Assembly (NCBI RefSeq): GCF_008933955.1 | Contig: NZ_WBXO01000001.1 | Location: 550,781 to 614,780, forward strand | From: Heliorestis acidaminivorans | GTDB taxonomy: Bacteria > Bacillota > Desulfitobacteriia > Heliobacteriales > Heliobacteriaceae | DNA length: 64,000 nucleotides | Direction of reading: 5' to 3' | Part shown: positions 34,974-44,907 of the stretch, in pieces | How the letters are laid out: every line of letters starts with the position of its first letter | How positions within the stretch are numbered: position 1 is the stretch's first letter | The notes under the pieces: generated by a model | The model's database searches: none | Told to the model about the DNA's origin: nothing | What the model saw: the letters and a program-made list of their open reading frames with translations, nothing else | Made by a program: the position numbers and the translations under genes

Positions 34974-36281
34974 TTATTGCTGTAGATCTGTCAGAACAGA
35001 AAAGAATCCTGGATAAGATACTTCTACTGCTGAGGCATCTGAGATTTCTGTTACACCCTCTGCAAGAAGACCAGCGACGGCTAAAGCCATAGCAATGCGA
35101 TGATCTCCTTTGCTTTCTACTTCTGCTCCTTGTAAAGTCTGACTTCCTTCAATGATCATCCCATCGGGTAGTTCCTTTACCTTAGCACCCATCATGCGCA
35201 GTTGATCTGCTAAGACAGCAATTCGATCAGATTCTTTTACTCTCAATTCTTCAGCATCTTTTATGGTGGTTTGTCCTTGAGCAAAGAGAGCGGCCACAGC
35301 AAGAATTGGTATCTCATCGATGAGACGAGGTATGACTTCTCCTTCAATTGTTGTGCCGTGAAGAGTACTGGCTTGTACCAAAATATCAGCCACTGGTTCT
35401 CCAGCCACTACTCTTTCGTTCTCGACCTTTATCTTTCCGCCCATAGCTCTTAACACTTCTATAACACCATCACGCGTGGGATTGATGCCCACGTTACGAA
35501 TATATAGCTCCGAACCTGGAATCACAGAAGCGGCAACTAGCAAAAAAGCAGCTGACGAGATATCACCTGGTACATCTATTTCTTGTCCAATCAAACTAGG
35601 AAATCCTTCTATCTCGCTGTTCAAGCCTTCTTCAGACTGGCTAATCTTAGCACCAAAAGCTTTTAGCATACGTTCACTATGGTCACGAGAGCGATGAGGT
35701 TCTATTACTTTAGTTGACCCTTCAGCGTATAATCCAGCCAAAAGAATAGCTGACTTGACCTGAGCACTTGCTACGGGGCTTTGATACGTTAGAGCAAGTA
35801 AAGGTTTTTGTGTACCTGCAATGGCCAGAGGCGCTTTTTTACCACCTTCTCGACCTAGAATAGTTGAACCCATGGCTTTCAGTGGTTCTGTAACGCGGCC
35901 CATAGGGCGTCGTCGAATTGAGCTATCACCTGTCATTACAGAAAAAAAAGATTGTCCACTTAAGATACCAGCCATCAAACGCATTGTTGTTCCTGAATTA
36001 CCAACATCGAGCAGATCAGAAGGCTCTTTTAACCCCATTAAACCTTGTCCCTCTACAATAACGTCTGTTGTAGAAGGCTGAACAATCGGTACACCAAGCT
36101 TTTGAAAACAACTTATGGTTGAGAGGCAATCCTGACCTGGCAAGAAGTTGCTAATCCTTGTTTGGCTTTGTGCTAATGCACCAAACATAACTGCTCGATG
36201 GGAGATTGACTTGTCTCCAGGTACAGTTAAATCACCTCTCAAAGGCCCTTTTCCTTCTATTGCCACAACATTTCTGGCCAT
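34974..36281 (-). CDS. aroA: 5-enolpyruvylshikimate-3-phosphate synthase
   Basis: Sixth shikimate step. The start is MARNVVAIEGKGPLRGDLTV, then PGDKSISHRAVMFGALAQ, LLDVGNSGTTMRLMAGIL, GDSSIRRRPMGRVTEPL and EVKSSILLA-type QVKSAILLAGLYAEG; the C-terminal KGDHRIAMALAVA is intact. 435 residues is normal. SGTTMRLMAG resembles the class II type as in Bacillus rather than the enterobacterial sequence. It lies 12 bases after tyrA. Confidence 0.96.
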   Translation of the reverse strand: MARNVVAIEGKGPLRGDLTVPGDKSISHRAVMFGALAQSQTRISNFLPGQDCLSTISCFQKLGVPIVQPSTTDVIVEGQGLMGLKEPSDLLDVGNSGTTMRLMAGILSGQSFFSVMTGDSSIRRRPMGRVTEPLKAMGSTILGREGGKKAPLAIAGTQKPLLALTYQSPVASAQVKSAILLAGLYAEGSTKVIEPHRSRDHSERMLKAFGAKISQSEEGLNSEIEGFPSLIGQEIDVPGDISSAAFLLVAASVIPGSELYIRNVGINPTRDGVIEVLRAMGGKIKVENERVVAGEPVADILVQASTLHGTTIEGEVIPRLIDEIPILAVAALFAQGQTTIKDAEELRVKESDRIAVLADQLRMMGAKVKELPDGMIIEGSQTLQGAEVESKGDHRIAMALAVAGLLAEGVTEISDASAVEVSYPGFFSVLTDLQQ

Positions 36282-36293
36282 GTTATTTCCTCC

Positions 36294-37418
36294 TCAGCAT
36301 CGTTTTACGATAATTCCATCTTGACTTAGCACCTGTAAGGCTTTTTCCGCTTCATGAGCTTGATAAAATCCTATGCGAATTGTACCTCCATCGCCTTCTC
36401 GAACACGTAAAATCTCGATATCAGCTATGTTTATACCTTGATCACCTAGCAGTCGAGCCATATGTCCAATCATACCAGGGCGATCTGGTACGGTGACAAT
36501 AACCTCGTGAATGCCTGGCAATAAACCTTTAGCTTTACCTGGAATAGACAGACGAAGATCTCTAGCCTTTTGCAAGCGTACTTTTAAAGGTTCTTCTGTC
36601 CCTTGTATGGTCTGACCGCAAGTTAGAATCTCTCTTTTCAGCTTTTCTAAGAGACTTTGAAAGTGATCTATCTTTTCAACTAGAAGATTACGATTAGTGC
36701 AAGCAATATCGTACCACATCTGTGGATCGCCAGCGGCTATTCGTGTAGTATCTCGGAATCCTCCAGCGGCTAACATAGTTACTGATGGATGCTCTTTTGT
36801 AACTTCACCAAGCGTATCAACAAGAGCTACGGCCACCATATGAGGCAGATGACTAACCATGGCAACCATTTTGTCATGTTCTTCTACGGATAAGACTAGA
36901 CTGCGAGCACCTAAAGCTTGAACCATAGACTTTACTTTTTCTAATGCTTTTCTGCATGTTCGATCATGAGGTGTAAGTACATAGACAGCATTTTCGAGCA
37001 GGTAACGATCTGCACCTTCCATGCCTTTTTTCTCTGAACCGGCCATGGGATGACCTCCTACGAAAGGATTATCATCACCAAGTAAAGTCTCTAATTCTTT
37101 TACGACCCAACTTTTCGTAGAGCCTACATCGGTAACAATCGCACCAACTTCTAAGTGATCCTTCATAGCTTTGACGATGCTAGGATAGGTGCGCACTGGT
37201 GTGGCCAGAATGACCATTTCGGCATCTTTAACAGCTTTGACAATATCTTTTTCCACACGATGGGCCGCTTTGGTCGATAGAGCTAGGTCTAGGCTTTCTA
37301 CGTTGAGGTCACAGCCAACAACTTCTTCAGCTATCTTTCCTTGATAAAGAGCCATCCCTATAGATCCGCCAATCAAACCCATCCCGACTATGGCAATTCG
37401 TTGAAAGGGTCGGCTCAT
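36294..37418 (-). CDS. tyrA: prephenate dehydrogenase with ACT domain
   Basis: NAD-dependent oxidation of prephenate to 4-hydroxyphenylpyruvate for tyrosine. The Rossmann loop IAIVGMGLIGGSIGMALYQ is at the N-terminus; VTDVGSTKSWVVKELE, GGHPMAGSEKKG and SHLPHMVAVALVDTL are family motifs. A C-terminal ACT domain (VIVTVPDRPGMIGHMARLLGDQGINIADIEI) predicts tyrosine feedback. 374 residues is normal. It overlaps pheA by four bases. Confidence 0.95.
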   Translation of the reverse strand: MSRPFQRIAIVGMGLIGGSIGMALYQGKIAEEVVGCDLNVESLDLALSTKAAHRVEKDIVKAVKDAEMVILATPVRTYPSIVKAMKDHLEVGAIVTDVGSTKSWVVKELETLLGDDNPFVGGHPMAGSEKKGMEGADRYLLENAVYVLTPHDRTCRKALEKVKSMVQALGARSLVLSVEEHDKMVAMVSHLPHMVAVALVDTLGEVTKEHPSVTMLAAGGFRDTTRIAAGDPQMWYDIACTNRNLLVEKIDHFQSLLEKLKREILTCGQTIQGTEEPLKVRLQKARDLRLSIPGKAKGLLPGIHEVIVTVPDRPGMIGHMARLLGDQGINIADIEILRVREGDGGTIRIGFYQAHEAEKALQVLSQDGIIVKRC

Positions 37419-38269
37419 TCTTTCACCATCCCTATTTTGTAACTTCCCAGAATGCGCGTTAAAATTGTGTTTTTACCAATAGCATGTAGTGCTTCTGCTA
37501 CCATAGGATCGCGTTGATGACCAAGACAATCTATGAAAAAAAGATAATGTCCTAATTCTTGCTTTGTTGGCCTTGATTCAATCCTTGTTAAGTTTATTTG
37601 ACGCTCTGCAAATTCTTTGAGAATACTGTAGAGCCCGCCAGGTCTATCTTGGGGAAGAGCAAAAACAATAGATGTTTTGTCTGCTCCCGTCGGCTCTGTC
37701 AACTGACGACCAATAACTAAAAAGCGCGTTTTATTGTTTTGTTTGCTTTGAATATCAGGAACAGCTACTTCTAAGCCCTGACGTAAGGCGGCAAATCGCG
37801 AAGCAATAGCACCATAAGGTTCTGTTGATTTGGCTACAATTTGCGCCCCTTCTGCTGTTGATAAAGTGGGAAACAAAGCAGTTTCTGCTAAGTTCTTTTC
37901 CAGAAAAGTTCGACATTGTGCTAGTGCTTGAGGATGAGAGTAGACTCTTTCTAATTTCGCCCACTCTTGATCTGGTCGAACTAGTAAGCAATGGTGAATC
38001 GATAAGATGATTTCGCCACTAATTAGAAGAGAAGGATGTTCAATCAATTCGTCTAGTGTTTGATTGACAGTTCCTTCTATAGAGTTTTCAACAGGGAGCA
38101 TCGCTAGATCAACTTCTCTTTTACCTAAAGCATCATAAAGCAGTGGAATAGACGAAAAAGGGCTAAGAGAAACTTCTTGTTCTTGATAAGAAAAAAAGAC
38201 CTGAGCGGCCTCTTCACTGAAGGTTCCCTCAGGTCCTAAATAACCGGCTCTGATGGCTTTCTCTTTCAT
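37415..38269 (-). CDS. pheA: prephenate dehydratase
   Basis: Converts prephenate to phenylpyruvate. The N-terminus IRAGYLGPEGTFSEEAAQVFF, the site AMLPVENSIEGTVNQTLDEL, and the NNKTRFLVIGR motif with catalytic Thr-Arg are present. The ACT domain holds RPGGLYSILKEFAERQINLTRIESRP (ESRP), the usual phenylalanine-feedback site. 284 residues is the stand-alone size. It sits between aroF and tyrA. Confidence 0.95.
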   Translation of the reverse strand: MKEKAIRAGYLGPEGTFSEEAAQVFFSYQEQEVSLSPFSSIPLLYDALGKREVDLAMLPVENSIEGTVNQTLDELIEHPSLLISGEIILSIHHCLLVRPDQEWAKLERVYSHPQALAQCRTFLEKNLAETALFPTLSTAEGAQIVAKSTEPYGAIASRFAALRQGLEVAVPDIQSKQNNKTRFLVIGRQLTEPTGADKTSIVFALPQDRPGGLYSILKEFAERQINLTRIESRPTKQELGHYLFFIDCLGHQRDPMVAEALHAIGKNTILTRILGSYKIGMVKE

Positions 38270-38305
38270 AAAACCTCCATGAGCTTTTTAAGCTACATTA
38301 TATAT

Positions 38306-39319
38306 CTACAAAGTCTTCCCCATGATGCGCGCCATTTTGCGCATATCTTCCATTAAAACTGTAAAGTTTTCCGGTGTCAATGATTGTGGACCGTCACAAA
38401 GAGCTTCACTAGGATTAGGATGAACTTCAATCATCAGGCCATCAGCACCAGCAGCAATAGAAGCCTGAGACATAGGACGAACTAACTGCCACTTTCCAGT
38501 ACCATGACTCGGATCAACAATAACTGGTAAGTGACTCAACTGCTTAACTATAGGAACGGCACTTATATCTAAAGTATTTCTTGTGTAAGTCTCAAATGTT
38601 CTTATGCCGCGTTCACAGAGAATAACCTGATTATTGCCACCAGCCATTAAGTATTCTGCCGCCATTAACCATTCTTCTATTGTGGAAGAAAGGCCGCGCT
38701 TGAGCAATATAGGCTTTTCAATTTTCGCTAATTCTTTGAGCAAGAAGAAGTTCTGCATATTGCGAGCGCCGACCTGCAAGATATCACTGTAATGCGCAAT
38801 GATTTCAATGCTTCGTGGGTCCATAACTTCTGTTGTGATGAGCAGTCCCGTCTCTTCTCGCGCTTTAGCTAATAACTGCAGGCCTTTCTCTTCAAGACCT
38901 TGGAAAGCGTAAGGAGATGTACGAGGTTTGAAAGCACCGCCTCGTAATATTTTGGCACCTGCTTCTTTCACAGCTCTAGCCGATTCAATAAGTTGTTCCC
39001 AGCTCTCTACAGCGCAAGGACCGGCAAAGACTTGAACTTGATTGCCACCAATCTCTACGTCACCAATGGTGATCACTGTATCTTCTTGACGGAAATCTCT
39101 TCCCGCTAATTTGTAAGGTTGTAAAATCGAAACAATTTTTTCCACACCTGGTAATGCCTCCAAGTTGGATCGGTCAATGCGGGTTTTATCACCAACCGCT
39201 CCTATGATGGTTCTCTCCACACCTCTAGACAAATGAATAATAAATCCTTCTTTTTCCAATCGCTCACAGACAGAACTGATCGACTCTTCAGATGCGCCTC
39301 GATTCATAACAATGATCAT
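38306..39319 (-). CDS. aroF: DAHP synthase, ferredoxin-like-domain type
   Basis: First shikimate step (PEP plus erythrose-4-phosphate). An N-terminal ferredoxin-like regulatory domain (residues 1-70, MIIVMNRGASEESISSVCER) precedes the TIM barrel with VFAGPCAVES, LRGGAFKPRTSPYAFQGL, QVGARNMQNF, and the C-terminal VIVDPSHGTGKW and IEVHPNPSEALCDGPQSL. This is the AroG-I-beta class, as in Thermotoga. 337 residues is normal. It is the first gene of the aro unit, behind the leader at 39320-39538. Confidence 0.95.
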   Translation of the reverse strand: MIIVMNRGASEESISSVCERLEKEGFIIHLSRGVERTIIGAVGDKTRIDRSNLEALPGVEKIVSILQPYKLAGRDFRQEDTVITIGDVEIGGNQVQVFAGPCAVESWEQLIESARAVKEAGAKILRGGAFKPRTSPYAFQGLEEKGLQLLAKAREETGLLITTEVMDPRSIEIIAHYSDILQVGARNMQNFFLLKELAKIEKPILLKRGLSSTIEEWLMAAEYLMAGGNNQVILCERGIRTFETYTRNTLDISAVPIVKQLSHLPVIVDPSHGTGKWQLVRPMSQASIAAGADGLMIEVHPNPSEALCDGPQSLTPENFTVLMEDMRKMARIMGKTL

Positions 39320-39400
39320 TGTCCATGCCTCCCTTTTTCTTACTATTAATCTTTCCGTTCGGAAGGTTTAGCAATCGGTAATCTATAAAAGAGACAAAAA

Positions 39401-39430
39401 AGGCACTCCAACAGAATAGGTGGAGTGCCT
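39401..39430 (-). terminator. leader terminator (attenuator) of the aro operon
   Basis: AGGCACTCCA/TGGAGTGCCT with a ten-base loop, then TTTTTTG on the minus strand. It lies inside the 5' leader, about 80 bases before aroF, so it must be regulated to let the operon be read. Confidence 0.85.
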
Positions 39431-39444
39431 GAAAAAATCTTCGT

Positions 39445-39537
39445 CTCCTACCGTGCTACCATCCTACAAAAAAGTTCTTCCAGAAGCTACTTAGCTTCTG
39501 CTACCATCCTACGCCTTTGCTCTTGCAAAGGTCCTAC
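39445..39537 (-). promoter_or_regulatory. aro operon leader: repeated motif, hairpins and antiterminator-like segment
   Basis: Transcript order (minus strand): GTAGGAC; hairpin CCTTTGC/GCAAAGG (39514-39531); GTAGGATGGTAGCA (39499-39512); hairpin AGAAGCTA/TAGCTTCT (39482-39499); a second identical GTAGGATGGTAGCA (39454-39467); then GGTAGGAG (39445-39452). GGTAGGAG can pair with the CTCCACC of the terminator arm, with one bulged A, which would open the terminator. UAG and GAG triplets are frequent, but their spacing is not the regular TRAP pattern. No T-box stem I or specifier loop is recognisable. The ligand or protein that acts here is unknown. Confidence 0.6.
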
Positions 39538-39544
39538 ATATGAG

Positions 39545-39573
39545 ACTATAACACAGCCTCCACCGGCTGACAA
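39545..39573 (-). promoter_or_regulatory. sigma-A-type promoter of the aro operon
   Basis: On the minus strand TTGTCA, 17 bases, TATAGT; predicted start near 39538. It lies just after the trpA stop, so aroF and its followers can be transcribed separately from trp. Confidence 0.7.
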
Positions 39574-39596
39574 TGATTGAATTTTTTAATTGTAAA

Positions 39597-40418
39597 TTAT
39601 TGTGGTAAAGCCTGCACCATTTGGCGAACAAAATCAGTCGTCTCGTTCAGGAGCTTTTCTTTAGAGTTCAAGTTTTCTTCTATTTTTTTTACGATGGCAC
39701 TTCCCACAATAACCGCATCTGCTTTTTGGGCTATCAAAGGAATCTGTTCAGGCTTAGAAATTCCAAAGCCAAGAGCTAAGGGCAGTGACGTTACTTCTCT
39801 CATCCTTTGAATTAACTTTTCTCCATCTGGAGGCAAGTCTTGCCTTTCGCCTGTTACCCCCGTTAATGATACACAGTAGATGAAGCCACGGGCTTTTTCT
39901 GCTATAAGTTCAAGTCGCTCTTTCGTTGACGTTGGTGCTACTAAAGGAATCAGCGCAAGACCTACTGGGTCTAGTAGTTCTCGCAACTCATCTCCTTCTT
40001 CCACTGGTAAGTCAGCAATAATAACGCCGTCAATTCCAACTTCTGCACCTACTTGAGCAAATTTTTCCAGTCCATAGGCTAGAAGTAAGTTATAGTAGGT
40101 CATCAATACTAGGGGGACATCTGTTTCTTGGCGTAATTGTTGAACGAGGTTAAGTACAGAAGATAAAGTTGTGCCACCATCTAAAGCTCTCGATGTAGCC
40201 GCTTGAATAACAGGACCATCAGCTACAGGGTCGCTAAATGGTACACCAAGTTCAATAATATGTGCACCTGCTTGTTCCATGGCCAGCACAAGTTCCTTTG
40301 TTGTCCTTAGGTCGGGATCTCCTGCCGTGATAAAAGGGATAAAAGCTTTACGGCCTTCTTTTCGTAGTGCCTCGAAGGTGGCTTCAATTTTTGCAGTACC
40401 TCTAGCATTATCTAGCAT
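39597..40418 (-). CDS. trpA: tryptophan synthase alpha chain
   Basis: Cleaves indole-3-glycerol phosphate. [19 protein letters not shown], the catalytic Glu in [21 protein letters not shown], and the Asp in [16 protein letters not shown] are intact; [15 protein letters not shown] binds phosphate and [10 protein letters not shown] follows. 273 residues is normal. It overlaps trpB by eleven bases and ends the trpEGDCFBA unit. Confidence 0.96.
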   Translation of the reverse strand: MLDNARGTAKIEATFEALRKEGRKAFIPFITAGDPDLRTTKELVLAMEQAGAHIIELGVPFSDPVADGPVIQAATSRALDGGTTLSSVLNLVQQLRQETDVPLVLMTYYNLLLAYGLEKFAQVGAEVGIDGVIIADLPVEEGDELRELLDPVGLALIPLVAPTSTKERLELIAEKARGFIYCVSLTGVTGERQDLPPDGEKLIQRMREVTSLPLALGFGISKPEQIPLIAQKADAVIVGSAIVKKIEENLNSKEKLLNETTDFVRQMVQALPQ

Positions 40419-41604
40419 CTTTGCCCACCTCCTCGGCTAATGTGTGCACGTCTTTGTCGCCTCTTCCAGAAAGGTTAAGGATGATAAATTGATCCTGCCT
40501 CATTGTTGGTGCCATCTTAATCGCTTGAGCTACAGCGTGAGAGCTTTCTAAGGCTGGTAGAATTCCTTCTGTGCTAGCAAGCATAGCAAAACCATCTAAT
40601 GCTTCACGATCATTGATAGCTACAAAGGTTGCTCTCCCTTGTTCTTTTAAGTAAGCCAATTGTGGTCCTACAGAAGGATAATCTAGACCTGCGGCAATGG
40701 AATGAGTTGATAAAACTTGCCCGTGCTCATCTTGCAAGAGATAGGAGCGAGCGCCGTGCAAGACGCCTGGCTTACCAGCTACTAAGGATGCGGCATGTCG
40801 ACCTTGATCAATACCATCACCACCAGCTTCTACTCCAATGAGCGGTACTTCTTCGTCCTCTAAAAAGCCAGAAAAGATACCCATAGCGTTACTGCCGCCA
40901 CCAACACAAGCAATAACAGCTGAAGGTAAGCGACCTTCTATGGTTAAGCTTTGCTCTCGTGCTTCCTTACCTATAATCGATTGAAAGTCTCGTACGATAG
41001 AGGGATAAGGGTGCGGTCCTGCGGCTGTTCCAAAGCAGTAGTAAGTGTTCTCTACATTGGTGACCCAGTCACGTAGAGCTTCATTAATGGCATCTTTTAA
41101 GGTAGCAGTGCCTTTGCTAACGGCAATAACTTTAGCTCCTAGTAGTTCCATTCGTAACACGTTCAGAGCTTGACGCTCTACATCTTCAGCGCCCATATAT
41201 ACTTCACAAGAGAGACCGAAAAGAGCGCAAGCAGTTGCTGTAGCTACACCATGTTGGCCTGCCCCTGTCTCGGCAATAACTCGCTTTTTGCCCATTTTAT
41301 GAGCTAACAAAGCTTGGCCGAGAACATTATTAATTTTGTGAGAACCTGTATGATTAAGATCTTCTCGTTTTAGATAGATTTTTGCACCACCAAGACGATC
41401 ACTTAAGCGTTTTGCGTAGTAGAGAAGACTAGGTCTTCCAGCATATTCATTCAGATAAGTAACAAACTCTTCTTGAAAGGCAGGATCTTGAGAAAAATGT
41501 TCATAAGCCTGCGCCAGTTCTTCCAAAGCGGGCTTCAATGTTTCCGGTACATAAGAACCGCCAAAAGAACCAAAGCGACCTGCTGTTGTCGTTTTTGTTA
41601 CCAT
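40408..41604 (-). CDS. trpB: tryptophan synthase beta chain
   Basis: PLP enzyme condensing indole with serine. The PLP lysine K90 lies in [39 protein letters not shown] and the phosphate loop [15 protein letters not shown] follow. The N-terminus [20 protein letters not shown] is the standard TrpB1 type. 398 residues is normal. It lies between trpF and trpA. Confidence 0.97.
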   Translation of the reverse strand: MVTKTTTAGRFGSFGGSYVPETLKPALEELAQAYEHFSQDPAFQEEFVTYLNEYAGRPSLLYYAKRLSDRLGGAKIYLKREDLNHTGSHKINNVLGQALLAHKMGKKRVIAETGAGQHGVATATACALFGLSCEVYMGAEDVERQALNVLRMELLGAKVIAVSKGTATLKDAINEALRDWVTNVENTYYCFGTAAGPHPYPSIVRDFQSIIGKEAREQSLTIEGRLPSAVIACVGGGSNAMGIFSGFLEDEEVPLIGVEAGGDGIDQGRHAASLVAGKPGVLHGARSYLLQDEHGQVLSTHSIAAGLDYPSVGPQLAYLKEQGRATFVAINDREALDGFAMLASTEGILPALESSHAVAQAIKMAPTMRQDQFIILNLSGRGDKDVHTLAEEVGKDAR

Positions 41605-41630
41605 TTTCTTTATCTCCTTCTGCGCCTTAA

Positions 41631-42305
41631 CTATAATGGTCCGCCGCTGGCGGCAACTACAAAAGCCCTAGCTCTAGCTGGGTCTTTGCGACCTTCTACT
41701 TCCACACCAGAAGCTACATCAACACCGTAAGGCTTAACTTTTTTAACGGCCTCTGCTACATTATCTGGATTTAATCCACCAGCTAAGATCCACGGTTTCG
41801 ATAATGTGCCTTCGATTCTGTCCCAATCAAAAGCTTTTCCTGTACCACCTAATGCTCCGGGGGTGTAGGTGTCAATTAGTACAGCGTCTACATCGTATTC
41901 ATGAACAGCTTCTCCTAAAGCTGACCAAGAAGAATAGATAGCTATTCCTTTTTCTTGTTTCTCTACATCTTGATCTGAATCAGCAAAGCGAAAAGCTTTT
42001 ATGGTGCTGTAAGACCATCTTTTGCAATATTCAGGTGTCTCCTGACCATGGAATTGAAGAACCTGTAGGCGACATAAGGAAGCAATTTCTTCTACACTGT
42101 ACCGGGGTTCATCAGCAAAAACACCTACAATAGATACAAATGGTGGTAGTTTGATGACAATATCTCTTGCTTTTTCAGGGTTAATATATCGCTTTGACGA
42201 GCCCACAAAATTAAAGGCAATTGCATGAGCTCCACTCTCAATGGCAATTAGGGCATCTTCATAAGTGCCGATTCCGCATATTTTAACACGTGGAACATTT
42301 GTCAT
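41631..42305 (-). CDS. trpF: phosphoribosylanthranilate isomerase
   Basis: TIM-barrel enzyme of tryptophan synthesis. The N-terminal [15 protein letters not shown] holds the catalytic Cys, and the general-acid Asp lies in [20 protein letters not shown]. The phosphate loop is [16 protein letters not shown] followed by [16 protein letters not shown]. 224 residues is normal. It lies 26 bases after trpC. Confidence 0.95.
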   Translation of the reverse strand: MTNVPRVKICGIGTYEDALIAIESGAHAIAFNFVGSSKRYINPEKARDIVIKLPPFVSIVGVFADEPRYSVEEIASLCRLQVLQFHGQETPEYCKRWSYSTIKAFRFADSDQDVEKQEKGIAIYSSWSALGEAVHEYDVDAVLIDTYTPGALGGTGKAFDWDRIEGTLSKPWILAGGLNPDNVAEAVKKVKPYGVDVASGVEVEGRKDPARARAFVVAASGGPL

Positions 42306-42331
42306 CGGCTAGTTCTCCTCTTAAACCTACA

Positions 42332-43180
42332 TTATTTGGGGTTCGTTAAACTTACTAGATCTGCGAGAGCCGCACCAGGATGAGGCGCTGTTACCAACGC
42401 TTCTCCTACTAAGATAGCATCAAAGCCTACGTCTTTTGCCCTAAAGACTTCTTGGGGTTCTTTAAGGCCGCTTTCAGCTACTTTGATAGCTTCTCTAGGA
42501 AGCTCTGCCGCTAACTGCAAGACCTGCTCTTTGTCAACTACGAGAGTCTGTAAGTTTCTAGCGTTGATTCCTACGATAGGTGTCCAGTTCTTTGCTCTTT
42601 TTTGATTACTTTCTATGGCATCTATAACCCACTCAATCTCATAGGCATCGTGGATTTCGATAAGTGGTTGTATATTGAATTCTAAAGCTCCGTGAATCAT
42701 TTCTTGAAGCAAGGTAGGTCCTAAGAAAGCGGCAATAAGTAAAGCTCCATCAGCACCAGCTACTCTTGCTTCGAGAATTTGATAAGGATCAGATAGAAAA
42801 TCTTTACGCAACAGAGGTATCTTTACCTTAGGACGAACATCTCTTAGATCCTGCAAAGAACCTCGGAAATATTTTTCTTCCGTTAGTACTGATATAGCTG
42901 AGGCACCAGCTTCTTCGTAAATTCTGGCAATCTCTGGAGCAACTAATTCTCCATGAAGAAGGCCTTTCGAGGGAGAAGCTCTTTTTACCTCGGCGATAAC
43001 TTTTATTGGACCATTATGACTCTCTAATGCTTTAGCTAAATCCAAAGGCATTGATAAATAAGGCAGTTGCTGTTCTAGATCGATATAAGAAATTTTATTT
43101 TTAGCTTCAAAAAGCTCTTGTTGCTTACAATCCCAGATTGTTTGTAGAAAGCCTTGTAAAGGAACTGGTGGTTGTGCCAA
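42332..43180 (-). CDS. trpC: indole-3-glycerol phosphate synthase
   Basis: Closes the indole ring. IKVIAEVKRASPSKG holds the catalytic Lys, ISVLTEEKYFRGSLQDL and PLLRKDFLSDPYQI follow, then IVGINARNLQTLVVD and VAESGLKEPQEV. 282 residues is slightly long but within range. It starts TTG after GGAGG. The gap to trpD is about 90 bases without another gene. Confidence 0.95.
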   Translation of the reverse strand: MAQPPVPLQGFLQTIWDCKQQELFEAKNKISYIDLEQQLPYLSMPLDLAKALESHNGPIKVIAEVKRASPSKGLLHGELVAPEIARIYEEAGASAISVLTEEKYFRGSLQDLRDVRPKVKIPLLRKDFLSDPYQILEARVAGADGALLIAAFLGPTLLQEMIHGALEFNIQPLIEIHDAYEIEWVIDAIESNQKRAKNWTPIVGINARNLQTLVVDKEQVLQLAAELPREAIKVAESGLKEPQEVFRAKDVGFDAILVGEALVTAPHPGAALADLVSLTNPK

Positions 43181-43266
43181 GAATTGCGCCTCCTCTTTTG
43201 AGAGTCTCTTAAGATATCTTTTGTTATTAAGTCTTCTTGTGACTGAAAACTTTCTTACTGTTGACT

Positions 43267-44304
43267 TTAATCTCTAAGTTTATCTAATAATTCGGTCGCC
43301 TTACCACGATCGATGGTATCTTGGGCTAGAGCAATGCCTTCATGTAAATCTTCAACCACATCAGCTACATAAAGCGTAGCCGCCGTATTGAGCAGAACAA
43401 TATCACGTTGCGGACCTCTCTGCCCCTGAAAAACTTTTTCAATTATATTGGCATTTTCTTCTTTGTCTCCACCGGCTAACTCTTCAATTCGACAGTAGGA
43501 GAAACCATAATCTTGTGGGTCAATAATGCTTAATTCGATATGCCCTTCATTTAAGAAAGCTACTTGGGAAGGACCTGTTACAGTTAGTTCATCTAAGCCG
43601 CTGTGACCATGAACAACATAGGCCCTTTTTACTCCTAGTCCTCGTAGAACTCGAGCCATTAGCTCGACCCGTTCTGGCTTATTGACACCCATCAGTTGTT
43701 TTCTAGCGCCAGCTGGATTAGTCAGAGGTCCTAAAAGGTTAAAGGCCGTAGGTACAGCCAGTTCTTTGCGAGCTGGTGCCGCATGTGCCATGGCTCGATG
43801 ACATTGTGGTGCAAAGAAAAAGCCAAAACCAGTCTTAAATAAAGATTCAAAAGCATGGGCTGGTGAACGATCAATAGTAAGGCCTAAAGCTTCTAATACG
43901 TCAGCAGAACCTGCTTTACCTGATACAGCACGATTGCCATGTTTGGCTACTGGCACGCCGACTGCGGCTACTACTAAGGCTGTAGCTGTAGATATATTAA
44001 ATGTACCTACTCCGTCACCACCAGTGCCGCAAGTATCTACTACTTTATCTTCCAAATCTCTGTAGCTTTCTGGTATAAAAGGTGACATCTCTTTGTAGAC
44101 GCGATTGCGCATGGCTCGAGCAAGGCCTGTAAGCTCTTCTTCTCGCTCGCCTAGAAAGTGAAGCGCTACGAGTATTCCTGCCAATTGAGCTGTGGGAACT
44201 TGACCTTCCATGACAGCTGACATCAAAGCTTCAGCTCTGCTCTCACCTAAAGGTTCTCCATCCATCAAAGTCAACAAACTTTGACGTCCTATATCTACAC
44301 TCAT
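43267..44304 (-). CDS. trpD: anthranilate phosphoribosyltransferase
   Basis: Transfers phosphoribose from PRPP to anthranilate. VDTCGTGGDGVGTFNISTATALV binds PRPP, and KHGNRAVSGKAGSADVLEALG binds anthranilate and metal; HAAPARKELAVPTAFNLLGPLTNPA is intact. I start at the ATG seven bases after GAGGTG; a GTG two codons earlier overlaps that site. About 345 residues is normal. It lies after trpG. Confidence 0.95.
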   Translation of the reverse strand: MSVDIGRQSLLTLMDGEPLGESRAEALMSAVMEGQVPTAQLAGILVALHFLGEREEELTGLARAMRNRVYKEMSPFIPESYRDLEDKVVDTCGTGGDGVGTFNISTATALVVAAVGVPVAKHGNRAVSGKAGSADVLEALGLTIDRSPAHAFESLFKTGFGFFFAPQCHRAMAHAAPARKELAVPTAFNLLGPLTNPAGARKQLMGVNKPERVELMARVLRGLGVKRAYVVHGHSGLDELTVTGPSQVAFLNEGHIELSIIDPQDYGFSYCRIEELAGGDKEENANIIEKVFQGQRGPQRDIVLLNTAATLYVADVVEDLHEGIALAQDTIDRGKATELLDKLRD

Positions 44305-44340
44305 CTCCACTCACCTCAATAAAAGGATTTTTATCTTCGG

Positions 44341-44907
44341 TTAGGTTAAATTCAAGAAGTTTTTAAGTAGCACTTTGCCATGATCAGTCAAGATAGACTC
44401 TGGGTGAAATTGTACACCTTCGACCTTATATTCCTTGTGACGCAAACCCATTATTTCTCCGTCATCACTTTTCGCTGAGATTTCTAAACAATCAGGCAGT
44501 GACGCCTCTTCTACAACTAGGGAGTGATATCTAGTAGCGGTGAACGGGCACGGTAAGTCTTGAAAAACAGTCTGATTATCATGAAAGATTGGAGAAGTTT
44601 TGCCATGCATTAAGCGACTAGCTCGAATAACTTTGCCACCAAAGACTTGACCTATAGACTGATGACCGAGACATACTCCAAGGATAGGTATAGAACCAGC
44701 AAAGTGACGAATCACATCCATAGAAATGCCTGCTTCATTAGGTGTACAAGGGCCTGGAGAGATAACAATATGTCGAGGTTGTATAACCTCTAAGTCTTTA
44801 ATGGTAACATTATCATTACGATATACTTTTATCTCTTCTCCTAGTTCCCCGAGATACTGAACAAGGTTGTAGGTGAAAGAATCGTAGTTATCGATCATTG
44901 CGATCAT
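44341..44907 (-). CDS. trpG: anthranilate synthase glutamine amidotransferase component
   Basis: Supplies ammonia to TrpE. The class I triad is visible: Cys79 in [12 protein letters not shown], and His/Glu in [14 protein letters not shown] near residues 170-173. The N-terminus [19 protein letters not shown] is typical. 188 residues is normal. In Firmicutes the same subunit often also serves p-aminobenzoate synthesis. It overlaps trpE by four bases. Confidence 0.95.
   Translation of the reverse strand: MIAMIDNYDSFTYNLVQYLGELGEEIKVYRNDNVTIKDLEVIQPRHIVISPGPCTPNEAGISMDVIRHFAGSIPILGVCLGHQSIGQVFGGKVIRASRLMHGKTSPIFHDNQTVFQDLPCPFTATRYHSLVVEEASLPDCLEISAKSDDGEIMGLRHKEYKVEGVQFHPESILTDHGKVLLKNFLNLT

Noticed and set aside
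39320..39573. T-box leader before aroF
   Set aside because: GGTAGCACGG resembles the T-box sequence only loosely; the leader is too short for stem I and has no specifier loop, and the motif is duplicated.
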